Origin: Bacteroidales bacterium UBA3808
Lineage (GTDB): Bacteria > Bacteroidota > Bacteroidia > Bacteroidales > Paludibacteraceae
Assembly: GCA_002369075.1 (NCBI GenBank)
Contig: DFEG01000028.1
Span: 1 to 44,542 of the forward strand
DNA: 44,542 nt
Direction of reading: 5' to 3'
Both the position numbers and the translations under genes were made by a program. Each line of letters opens with the position of its first letter. Position 1 is the stretch's first letter. Positions 1 through 6,400 of the stretch are shown here, one piece after another. The notes under the pieces were generated by a model that had not been told where the DNA came from, made no database searches, and saw only the letters and a list, made by a program, of their open reading frames with translations.

Positions 1-447
1 GAGTTCCGTCCTGTTTATGACAGTAAGAAGGAGATGATCTGGGTTGGTGGTGGAGCCGGTATGGCGCCGCTGCGTGCGCAGATCATGCATATGTTGAAGA
101 CCCGCAACTGCCGCGACCGTGAGATGCACTATTTCTACGGCGCACGGGCGATAGACGAGGTCTTCTTCCTCGACGATTTCCTCGCTTTGGAAAAGGAGTT
201 CCCGAACTTCCATTTCCACTTGGCGCTGGACCGTCCGGACCCGAAGGCAGACCAACTCGGTATCAAGTACACCCCGGGCTTCATCGCTCCTGTCATGGGC
301 GACACCTACCTCAAGCAGCATGACGCTCCCGAGGATGTCGAGTACTACCTCTGCGGTCCTCCTATGATGGCAAAGACCGTCCTCGACCTGCTCCACTCGT
401 TGGGCGTCGATGACGCAGACATCCGTTTCGATAATTTTGGTGGTTAA
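1..447 (+). CDS. nqrF: Na+-translocating NADH:quinone reductase subunit F, C-terminal part
   Basis: The reading frame is open from base 1, so the gene starts outside the window. NqrF is the NADH-oxidising, FAD- and 2Fe-2S-carrying subunit that feeds electrons into the Na+-pumping NQR complex in the inner membrane. The visible part is the ferredoxin-reductase-like NAD-binding domain: WVGGGAGMAPLRAQI is the nucleotide-binding glycine loop, YFYGAR follows, and YYLCGPPMM with the terminal DNFGG is the family's C-terminal signature. nqrF is normally the last gene of nqrABCDEF, which fits the strong terminator directly downstream. Identification is by motif recognition and is secure. Confidence 0.95.
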   Translation, partial: EFRPVYDSKKEMIWVGGGAGMAPLRAQIMHMLKTRNCRDREMHYFYGARAIDEVFFLDDFLALEKEFPNFHFHLALDRPDPKADQLGIKYTPGFIAPVMGDTYLKQHDAPEDVEYYLCGPPMMAKTVLDLLHSLGVDDADIRFDNFGG

Positions 448-454
448 TCTATTT

Positions 455-484
455 AAGGTACGCACGCGTATACGTGCGTACCTT
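455..484 (+). terminator. Intrinsic terminator after nqrF
   Basis: A perfect 12-base inverted repeat (AAGGTACGCACG and its complement) with a 6-base loop begins 8 bases after the nqrF stop and is followed by an AT-rich tract. It marks the end of the presumed nqr operon. Confidence 0.8.
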
Positions 485-552
485 ATTTATTACCGCGTCG
501 CCGGTACTCTCTCCGCGTTCGTGCCGAGGTTTCGCGTCCCGTCCGTCATTTG

Positions 553-690
553 CGCTATCTCCGTTAACGCGCTTTTTCTTCGTCAATTAGCCCGGCATTT
601 GATGCCGGTTCTTCTTTACCTTCAACCTCTCGATAACTCGATCTATCAATCTATCGGAAAAAGGAGCGGCATTGCTGCCGCTCCCCTCCG
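553..690. repeat. Left copy of long flanking direct repeat
   Basis: Bases 585-673 are identical to 11140-11228 (89 bases), and similarity extends on both sides. The repeat contains two hairpins: CCGGCAT/ATGCCGG, and GGAGCGGCA/TGCCGCTCC at 663-685. The right copy keeps the second hairpin with a change that a wobble pair tolerates. A shorter relative (AATTAGCCCGG after a GCGGCAT hairpin) lies at 3604-3645. The copies bracket the accessory block. No integrase is seen, so whether they are attachment sites or only dispersed repeats is open. Confidence 0.85.
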
Positions 691-707
691 CTCTTAGCCG
701 TTTAGTT

Positions 708-727
708 CTCGCGGCTGTTTCCGCGAG
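708..727 (-). terminator. Hairpin at the end of the small lipoprotein gene
   Basis: CTCGCGG, a 6-base loop and CCGCGAG lie directly after the stop codon of the small minus-strand gene. Only a short T-run follows on that strand, so it may be a weak terminator or a 3' stabilising hairpin. Confidence 0.5.
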
Positions 728-931
728 TTACAGCCCCTTTTTGCTCGCGTCGTACGTCTCCACGGTCTTGGTTTGGATTACCACGCTCGTATCGCCCTTC
801 TGCCATGCCTCGCTTCGGGTGGTGATGGTCCTTGTCACGTTGCACGAACTCAACCCCAACGCAATCGCCACACACGTCACGATGGCGGTAGCAATCGTCG
901 CTACCATTTTGTAAATCTGTTGTTTACTCAT
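728..931 (-). CDS. Small lipoprotein-like protein of phage-like cassette, unknown function
   Basis: 67 aa. An N-terminal hydrophobic segment (about residues 9-28, VATIATAIVTCVAIALG) ends in LSSC, which resembles a lipobox with Cys30. A short polar domain rich in Thr/Ser follows. Small membrane or lipoproteins of this plan are common beside phage-like genes in Bacteroidales, but I cannot assign a family. The start is the only ATG ahead of the hydrophobic stretch. It is the last gene of a minus-strand group whose other members are the two paralogous genes upstream. Lysis-related or membrane-anchoring roles are guesses only. Confidence 0.6.
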   Translation of the reverse strand: MSKQQIYKMVATIATAIVTCVAIALGLSSCNVTRTITTRSEAWQKGDTSVVIQTKTVETYDASKKGL

Positions 932-954
932 AATCTTTCATTTTTTATTGTTTA

Positions 955-1012
955 ACGCCCTCCCCTCCCCCTTCCCCCTCCCCTTTAGGGGAGGTCGGGT
1001 GGGGTCTGGGTC
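955..1012. repeat. C/G-rich tract with hairpin
   Basis: A pyrimidine-rich run contains the perfect hairpin CCTCCCC-TTTA-GGGGAGG at 977-994 and then GGTCGGGTGGGG. The minus strand carries several G-runs and could form a G-quadruplex. Similar tracts are widespread between Bacteroidota genes. It lies between two minus-strand genes and may terminate transcription or be a dispersed repeat. Confidence 0.6.
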
Positions 1013-1018
1013 TTAGCC

Positions 1019-1396
1019 TTAGTGCGCAGCATCGTACTCCTGTCCGCACACCTTCCACAGGTACGCCCGCATGGTGCGTTTGCCGCCGGCGAGGTCTTTC
1101 TGCGCGGTGAAATCCGCCTGGTCCTGGGAGATCTTGTTCAGGTCCTTGGCGCGGGCGCTGACCAGTGCCTGTACCTCGGTGAAGCGTGTGCGGGCGGACA
1201 ACTCTTTGGAGGAGATGTTGGTACGCGGCTTGGGTGCCTCGCGGAGGTAGATGCGGTTGCAGGCATTGCTCTCGGTCGGCGCCACGCGGTGGGTGGCGAG
1301 CAGCATCTTCTCGCAGCTGTGCTGACCGTTCTTACACGGTTTGGATAATGCGCCGGACACATGGTCGATTCCGGCTGAATAAACTACTTTTGCCAT
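1019..1396 (-). CDS. Phage-like hypothetical protein, paralogue of the next upstream gene
   Basis: 125 aa, soluble, basic and Cys-containing (KPCKNGQHSCEK). It shares a plan with the 100-aa product encoded just upstream: an MAK start, a central (K)PRT motif, then ELxxRxxF followed by an amphipathic helix (ALVSARAKDLNKISQDQ), and a C-terminal LRGYxxxxEY-like end (MRAYLWKVCGQEYDA). The two appear to come from an old duplication. I do not recognise the family. The setting among small minus-strand genes suggests a prophage remnant or satellite structural gene, which is inference. Confidence 0.65.
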   Translation of the reverse strand: MAKVVYSAGIDHVSGALSKPCKNGQHSCEKMLLATHRVAPTESNACNRIYLREAPKPRTNISSKELSARTRFTEVQALVSARAKDLNKISQDQADFTAQKDLAGGKRTMRAYLWKVCGQEYDAAH

Positions 1397-1431
1397 AATA
1401 GTTAAGATTTTGGTTTAATGGTTAATAACTT

Positions 1432-1468
1432 GCCCCGCTTGGTCTATAAGTATCGACCAAGCTTGGGC
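1432..1468 (-). terminator. Strong hairpin between the paralogous genes
   Basis: GCTTGGTC/GACCAAGC arms with a 10-base loop, extended outward by GCCC/GGGC, lie 5 bases after the stop of the upstream 100-aa gene. The tail is not T-rich. It may be a terminator or a processing hairpin inside an operon. Confidence 0.5.
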
Positions 1469-1473
1469 GATTT

Positions 1474-1776
1474 TTACGCGAGTTTCGCGTATTCCTGTGC
1501 GAACATGTACCCGCGCAACGAACCGTATTTCTTCTGGTTCTTGAACGCCGTCTCGTAAGCCGTTACCTGCTCCTCGGTCAGCGCTTTCACAGCGGCTGCT
1601 GTCTGACGGAACTTCTCCTGACGAGCCAACTCTTGCTCGCTGAACGGTTTGGTGCGAGGGTTGCAGATCTTACCCGTGTACAGGGTGCCGCCTTTCTTCG
1701 CGAAATACACATCGCTGTGTTCACAGATCTTGCCGCTGTACGACTTGACCATCTCAATAGGAACATACTTTGCCAT
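1474..1776 (-). CDS. Phage-like hypothetical protein, paralogue of the downstream gene
   Basis: 100 aa and soluble. It reads as a short beta-rich N-terminus with two cysteines (GKICEHSDVYFAKKGGTLYTGKICNPRT), then a helical second half (SEQELARQEKFRQTAAAVKALTEEQ) ending SLRGYMFAQEYAKLA. It aligns with the downstream 125-aa protein over the PRT-helix-YxxxxEY half. The length and genomic company fit small phage-like proteins seen in Bacteroidales accessory regions. No function can be assigned. The ATG is preceded by an A-rich stretch typical for translation starts in this phylum. Confidence 0.65.
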   Translation of the reverse strand: MAKYVPIEMVKSYSGKICEHSDVYFAKKGGTLYTGKICNPRTKPFSEQELARQEKFRQTAAAVKALTEEQVTAYETAFKNQKKYGSLRGYMFAQEYAKLA

Positions 1777-2350
1777 AGTTGTTTAGGTTTGTTTTTGCGA
1801 CCGCCCGCATTCTTTGGGGACCCCGCAAAAAATCGTGCTTCTGCTAAGAAATTCGATTTTTGTGGGGAGAGCGGAGGCAGGAGTTGCTTTGCGATTTAGC
1901 AGAGCGGTATCGACCGTCGCAATCTCCTTGCCGAACGCGAGGGCGATTTGGTTAATAATGTATGTTAATTTCCCTGCATTATATGCAGGTTTCTTCGTCC
2001 CGTTCGCGGGTCTTTAGCCCCGCGGTGTAATGATTGTCTTTTCCGGCTGTATTCCGCCGTTTTGCCTATTAGTGCCTATTAGTGCCTATTTGTGCCTATG
2101 TCGGCCTATTCCGGCCTATTCAATCTCCTTGCCGAACGCGGCAGCACCGGTTAAGCCGACCTTAAGCCGAGGTTAGCCATCAAAAACAGCGCCTCTTTCT
2201 CTTTCGGGGACCCCACGGGGCGCTAACATCGTGCGTCCCGTGGGGAGAGCGTAGCGTAAGGCGAGTTTCCATTGAGCGGCAGAGCCGCGAGTCGTAACGA
2301 GCCTTAACGTAAGCGAAAAAGACGGTGCAAAGATAATATCAAAACCCCTT
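1777..2350. other. Non-coding stretch of repeats and hairpins
   Basis: I see no convincing gene in these 574 bases. They hold two related hairpin modules beginning GGGGACCCC and ending GTGGGGAGAGCG (1816-1874 and 2204-2250), a 20-base direct repeat (1920-1939 and 2121-2140), and a tandem array with a 10-base period. A TATCTTTG-like sequence read leftward near 2333-2341 could be a -7 element for the 1474-1776 gene, but no good -33 partner is at the right distance. Confidence 0.6.
2064..2121. repeat. Tandem repeat, 10-base unit GCCTATTNNN
   Basis: About six copies in a row: GCCTATTAGT twice, GCCTATTTGT, GCCTATGTCG, GCCTATTCCG and a partial GCCTATTC. The last three bases of the unit drift between copies. 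There is no spacer structure, so this is a minisatellite and not a CRISPR array. Confidence 0.9.
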
Positions 2351-2638
2351 TTAGTGTTCCTCCAAAGGTGCAAATTTTTGCAAAAAATCGTATTTTCGTC
2401 GTTTTTTAGCCTCCTCATAGAACCATTTTAGGATCTTTCGGAAGCGTTTTAAGGTGATGCCGTGTTTCTCCGCCACCTGCCTTCGCGCCTCATGCGCCGA
2501 AGCACCCTTATCCCTCGCAAGGAAGTAGTCATCCACCACCGCCTGATTCCTTACTTCAATCTCATGCCGTTTCTCCGACATCCGGTACTCATTCGGGTCC
2601 CGCACCAAGTACGGTACATCATATAACGGATAGTCCAT
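2351..2638 (-). CDS. Small helix-turn-helix-like protein, unknown function
   Basis: 95 aa, strongly charged. Residues about 30-75 (RNQAVVDDYFLARDKGASAHEARRQVAEKHGITLKRFRKILKWF) read like a helix-turn-helix with an AxxxVAEKHGITxxRFRKIL recognition segment, similar to small phage or plasmid DNA-binding proteins. Its start overlaps the 3' end of the upstream gene by 20 bases, so the two are probably co-translated. It may be a regulator or a small terminase-like adaptor; neither can be shown here. Confidence 0.55.
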   Translation of the reverse strand: MDYPLYDVPYLVRDPNEYRMSEKRHEIEVRNQAVVDDYFLARDKGASAHEARRQVAEKHGITLKRFRKILKWFYEEAKKRRKYDFLQKFAPLEEH

Positions 2639-3029
2639 TTGCCTTGAAATTTAACGGTTTCACATCTTCTAACTGGAACGCTTCAGCGGCTTGGACGGTG
2701 TAGATGCCGTAGCGGTTGTAGTACTTGGCACAAACCATCTTAAAATTCGCCATCATACTCTTGATATGCTCGGTTCCGTTCCAATTAAAAGGCATCGGCA
2801 CGCAGTCTTTGATGGCGTAATACGGATGATCTTTGATGGCTACACCGCGCAGTTTCTGCTCCCACAAGGTAACGTAAATCTGCCGTTGCCGTTGCAGCGG
2901 AATAGCATTCCATTGCTCCTCGGCAGGTCGTATCATCCGTTCGTTTTGCGGAGCGATGTAGGGCTTTAGCAAATCGAGCATAACCGCCCAACTTCTACGC
3001 TTCTTCAGTATCTCGTCTAAAGCTTCCAT
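2619..3029 (-). CDS. Hypothetical phage-like protein
   Basis: 136 aa, soluble and mostly helical, rich in aromatic residues (MPFNWNGTEHIKSMMANFKMVCAKYYNRYGIYTV). No catalytic motif or known family is recognised. It overlaps the HTH-like gene downstream by 20 bases, which suggests an operon. A long imperfect inverted repeat lies just upstream of its start. Confidence 0.5.
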   Translation of the reverse strand: MEALDEILKKRRSWAVMLDLLKPYIAPQNERMIRPAEEQWNAIPLQRQRQIYVTLWEQKLRGVAIKDHPYYAIKDCVPMPFNWNGTEHIKSMMANFKMVCAKYYNRYGIYTVQAAEAFQLEDVKPLNFKANGLSVI

Positions 3030-3050
3030 AAAAATAATTTTTCAAAAAAA

Positions 3051-3130
3051 GTAGTGGGGTGACATCCTCCGGGGAGATTATAGAGGGGTATATATAGCGT
3101 GTATATCTATGCAGGGTGTCACCCTACTAC
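3051..3130. repeat. Imperfect inverted repeat upstream of a hypothetical gene
   Basis: GTAGTGGGGTGACA (3051-3064) pairs with TGTCACCCTACTAC (3117-3130), 13 of 14 positions, around a 52-base AT-rich loop. It sits between two minus-strand genes, about 20 bases ahead of the downstream gene's start codon. It could be an operator, leader hairpin or terminator. Confidence 0.6.
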
Positions 3131-3172
3131 GCCTTTTCTTTTTATTCTTTTGCTTCTTTTCTTTTTGTCTTT

Positions 3173-3544
3173 TTATTCTATCACCTTCACTGTCAGCTTG
3201 ATCTCATCGGCTTCCCAGTCGGGGTGCGTAGCGACAAACGCTTTGACGATCGCCCCCATCTCCTTGGTGTAAGCCGAGGCGGTCTTCTTGGCAAAATCCC
3301 GCTGCCCAGCGAGACTCCTCCACCGCTTGGCGTCCTCGCCTTTGTACCGACGGGAATTCATCATATCAATGACCTCCGTCCGCTGTAGCTGGTACTTCTG
3401 CCCATCTACATCAAACTCTCCACCATCTGGCGCGATAGCCACCGCTTCTTGTGTGGCCTCATCGCTGATCTCATCAATACGTGCTTTGATTGCTTTTTCT
3501 TGGTTGCGCAACTCGCGCAGTTCTTTCAATTTATCTGCTTTCAT
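3173..3544 (-). CDS. Small coiled-coil protein, phage-like
   Basis: 123 aa from the chosen ATG (MKADKLKEL), which is preceded by AGAAGAATT. A longer reading to 3610 adds a very basic stretch that looks like translated leader. The first 35 residues (KLKELRELRNQEKAIKARIDEISDEATQEA) form a coiled coil, and a small beta-rich domain follows (GGEFDVDGQKYQLQRTEVIDM). This plan recalls small single-domain proteins in phage replication or recombination cassettes, but no family is certain. Confidence 0.55.
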   Translation of the reverse strand: MKADKLKELRELRNQEKAIKARIDEISDEATQEAVAIAPDGGEFDVDGQKYQLQRTEVIDMMNSRRYKGEDAKRWRSLAGQRDFAKKTASAYTKEMGAIVKAFVATHPDWEADEIKLTVKVIE

Positions 3545-3636
3545 AATTCTTCTTTTTTTGCGTTCGATGCCATCGGACATGTTATTTTTCTTTGTCCTTT
3601 GTCGCGGCATCAAATGCCGCTTTATTTCTCCGTCAA

Positions 3637-4200
3637 TTAGCCCGGAAATAATCGTACCCCCTGTGGGTAAAGAATTGAATTCCGGAACTCATACTTTCGG
3701 AATATCCCCAGCAGCTCTTCTCTGCTCATCTTCCGTGGGTCGCGTCCGATAGACCGCAATACTCGCAGCAGTTTTGCGCGTTTCTCATTCTCTTGACGCG
3801 TCACCCATTGCAGGTTCTCCGCACGATTGTCGGTGGTGATGCCGTTTAGGTGATCTACGACATAGCCCTCCGCATGGCTTGCTTGCTCCGGCTCTAAAAC
3901 GGCTGGCTTGTCGCCCATCCACGCCAAAACTACAGCCGTATGCACGAGGATATAACCATACGTCTTAGTCATCTTCAGATACTTCTGTTTGCGCCGTCCG
4001 TTGGCTCTGTTGCATGGATAATTGGTAACTGTTGGCCGCAAGGGATAATAGGACTTCCCATGCAGCGAGAACACGCGTCCGTCCTTAGACGCATACAAAG
4101 GATGATTGTTCGTTCGCTCAATAGGTACAAGGCGAACTTCTGTTCCATCCGGTAGCACATCGCGCTTGGGATGGATGCTTGAACGATATTTTGATACCAT
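3637..4200 (-). CDS. HNH endonuclease (HNH_3/NUMOD-like), free-standing
   Basis: 187 aa. The N-terminal part resembles a NUMOD4-type segment (HPLYASKDGRVFSLHGKSYYPL, about residues 33-54). The HNH_3 core follows at about 113-135: VVDHLNGITTDNRAENLQWVT, with the metal-binding His and Asn of the DHxNG...NRxENLxWVT pattern. Enzymes of this type cut DNA as homing endonucleases and are often carried by phages. The C-terminal 50 residues are basic and may bind DNA. It stands alone between phage-like genes rather than inside an intron. The stop codon lies in the short AATTAGCCCGG repeat shared with the block's flanks. Confidence 0.85.
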   Translation of the reverse strand: MVSKYRSSIHPKRDVLPDGTEVRLVPIERTNNHPLYASKDGRVFSLHGKSYYPLRPTVTNYPCNRANGRRKQKYLKMTKTYGYILVHTAVVLAWMGDKPAVLEPEQASHAEGYVVDHLNGITTDNRAENLQWVTRQENEKRAKLLRVLRSIGRDPRKMSREELLGIFRKYEFRNSILYPQGVRLFPG

Positions 4201-4265
4201 AACACCGCCAGTCGGAGATTAAAGTGCTCCTCAATGCGAGGGTTGGCTTTTTCCGAAAGGCGGTG

Positions 4266-4273
4266 CAAAAGTA
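4266..4273 (-). promoter_or_regulatory. Possible promoter -7 element of the HNH gene
   Basis: Read leftward this is TACTTTTG, matching TAnnTTTG, about 66 bases ahead of the HNH start codon. The -33 position has only TTTA, so the match is partial. Confidence 0.4.
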
Positions 4274-4345
4274 CTGCTTTAAGTGACCCCTTTAAAGGTC
4301 GGTATGACCACAAACGCGACCACTTGTGACCTCTTCGTCTCCAAA

Positions 4346-5296
4346 TTATCGCTTGCGTTTTCGGTTGATGTTTCTGCCGAGGGCATAATGATCTACTGTC
4401 CATCTAAACTCCTTGCTGAGACGTTGGCAGAGTGCAACGCGTGTGTTATTCGCCACGAATTGCTTGAACTCCTCGTCAAACCGGCAACGCTCCTCGATGT
4501 ATTGGCGCACTTCGGTATATTTGCCTTCATGCGGAATGCCTAAAATCTGCTCTGCCGCCAGCCCTGCCTCGCTCACGCTTTCACTCGTTAAGTCTTTCAC
4601 TCCTTCACTCATTCCCTCCTCTTGCGGCGTGAGGTAGATATTGCAGCCGTGGTTGTCGTGGACATCATTGTTTTGCTCGGCAATAAAGGTTAACTTACCG
4701 TGATTCTCAATAGTGATGTTCGGTTTTTGTTGGGGTTCTTGCTTTTTCATTTCCATTTGTGTTTTATAGTATTTTACTTCTTGTTCTAATTGTTCCGCAC
4801 GCATACGGAGTTCTACGTTCTCTTGAACTAATGCCGGCTCTGGTGGTGGCTCACCATATGCTGTAGCGTCAATCACTATGTCTTGCCGATAAGCGGATTG
4901 CCTCAATGAATCATAAAGGTCGTTCCCCTCACCTATTATCAGCCCGCGCATGTCATGCGCCAATTGATAAACCGGCTCCGGCAAGTTATCCATACATGTG
5001 AGTGTAACGCAAACGGTGGCAAAGGTGCAAGCAATAGCAGGTTTTGAGTGCCCAAGGCGGTTATTGACCATATCGAAGTAATGCTCTACACCATCCAATG
5101 ACCATACGTTTTGAATTATCTGCCCGCATAAATCATCTGCCGTGCGGATACTGTCAAGGAGATCAAAGTTTATCCCTCCGTATTCCTCACACATATCCAT
5201 ACAGATACGATAACACAACGCACAAACAGGGTTACGCTCAAAGAGCGCAACCTGCCGACGCGTCAACGTAGCATATGGGTTGTGTTCACCGTACAT
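4346..5296 (-). CDS. Hypothetical protein with central coiled coil
   Basis: 316 aa, not recognised. The first 120 residues are helical and Cys-rich (NPVCALCYRICMDMCEEYGG). Residues about 165-200 form a coiled coil (NVELRMRAEQLEQEVKYYKTQMEMKKQE). A short Asn/His-rich beta segment follows (ITIENHGKLTFIAEQNNDVHDNHG), and the C-terminus is a basic helical domain ending NINRKRKR. There are no membrane segments. It is transcribed toward the HNH gene and lies beside the WYL operon end, separated from it by a terminator. A structural or DNA-associated accessory protein is possible, but I see no functional motif. Confidence 0.6.
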   Translation of the reverse strand: MYGEHNPYATLTRRQVALFERNPVCALCYRICMDMCEEYGGINFDLLDSIRTADDLCGQIIQNVWSLDGVEHYFDMVNNRLGHSKPAIACTFATVCVTLTCMDNLPEPVYQLAHDMRGLIIGEGNDLYDSLRQSAYRQDIVIDATAYGEPPPEPALVQENVELRMRAEQLEQEVKYYKTQMEMKKQEPQQKPNITIENHGKLTFIAEQNNDVHDNHGCNIYLTPQEEGMSEGVKDLTSESVSEAGLAAEQILGIPHEGKYTEVRQYIEERCRFDEEFKQFVANNTRVALCQRLSKEFRWTVDHYALGRNINRKRKR

Positions 5297-5419
5297 ATAT
5301 ATGTCTCTTTTTCGCTACATCATACTTTAATTGCCTTGTTGTTTTATGCCCATGATAGGCTATTCCCTTTTTCGCCGACAAAATTACAACTCAGAAAAGA
5401 CACCACACGTCCTAAGCAC

Positions 5420-5450
5420 AAAAAAAACGTCACAAAAGGACGTTTTTTTT
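5420..5450. terminator. Bidirectional terminator after the WYL gene
   Basis: A-run plus CGTC, a 7-base loop, then GACG plus a T-run: 12-base complementary arms that form an intrinsic terminator on either strand. It lies 27 bases after the WYL stop, closing the HEPN-helicase-WYL operon. Confidence 0.85.
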
Positions 5451-5476
5451 AGGAATCACCAATTACCAATTACAAA

Positions 5477-6394
5477 TTACAAATACAACTTGGAAAGTTG
5501 TCTCGCTTCCTCTGCAAACTCTTCCCTTAGTGATAGCGGCGCCAGCACTTCCAGTTTGGAACCATATTTGCGGAGTTCCATGATAAAGTCGTACGTGGGT
5601 GCCAGTTTATATTCAAAGATAGTGTAGTCGTCATTACTCTCCACCACGCGCTGACTGGCGTGAAGCGGCAGAGATATCAGGAAATTTGCATCCCAGTTCG
5701 CCACCTTGACGCGTATCTTCTCTGCCTTGGTCTTGGAGCGGTCAATGCCGAACTGGTTCTCAAAGAATGTTGCCGGTTTGAAGGCCGCAGGGAGATGGAA
5801 AGTCTTATCCGTCACCGCCATATCTTTCACGCGGTCCAGGGCATACACGCGAGGCTCTTTCTCCTCCGGATGATCTTCCGGCTTGCCCACCAGATACCAC
5901 CGCTGTTTGAACACTTTCAAGCAATACGGATCCAGCAGAAACGTATGCGGCTGGGTGCGTTTAAAGCCCTGGTAAGAGACTACCAACCGGTGACTCTCTT
6001 TCATCGCATTGATGATGGTGCTTAGATACCGCATACCTTCTGGAATCTCCTCGAAGATTACGCGGTCACGCATGCCGGCGGAGATGTTCGTCAGGTTGTT
6101 GAGCGCAAACGTGTTGATGATCCACGCACGCACATCCGAACCGGACGCACGCGATACGTCATTGATGGAGTATTGGTTGGTAGCACGATTGCATACAATT
6201 TCGATGCCGAACAACTCGGCGATAGTGTCTTTATGTCGGCTGAAATTGCGCTTGCCGTAATGCGACTCATGCGCGTCATTGTACGGCGATTTCGACCACC
6301 GGCTGTCTATCTCCTCCATCGTGATCCGCTTCGCCGAATAGATCGTATCCGCCAGCCATATCAACCGTTGAAATAATTTATTCTGTGCTGCCAT
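5477..6394 (-). CDS. WYL-domain transcriptional regulator
   Basis: 305 aa. The layout matches wHTH-WYL-WCX regulators (the BrxR/CapW type tied to anti-phage systems). A winged helix spans about residues 1-85 (RNFSRHKDTIAELFGIEIVC), and the WYL fold about 120-205 with KQRWYLVG and RVYALDRVKDM carrying the name motif and the ligand-facing Arg/Tyr/Asp. A WCX-like C-terminus follows (KIRVKVANWDANFLISLP...VLAPLSLREEF). Family members repress defence genes and are thought to release them on binding a nucleic-acid-related signal. It is 6 bases downstream of the helicase gene, so it is co-expressed and probably controls its own operon through the palindrome at the promoter. The stop codon lies inside a heptamer array. 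Confidence 0.9.
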   Translation of the reverse strand: MAAQNKLFQRLIWLADTIYSAKRITMEEIDSRWSKSPYNDAHESHYGKRNFSRHKDTIAELFGIEIVCNRATNQYSINDVSRASGSDVRAWIINTFALNNLTNISAGMRDRVIFEEIPEGMRYLSTIINAMKESHRLVVSYQGFKRTQPHTFLLDPYCLKVFKQRWYLVGKPEDHPEEKEPRVYALDRVKDMAVTDKTFHLPAAFKPATFFENQFGIDRSKTKAEKIRVKVANWDANFLISLPLHASQRVVESNDDYTIFEYKLAPTYDFIMELRKYGSKLEVLAPLSLREEFAEEARQLSKLYL

Positions 6395-6400
6395 GGTTAT

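Noticed and set aside
2064..2121. Tandem repeats as a CRISPR array
   Set aside because: The unit is 10 bases with no unique spacers and no cas genes are present.
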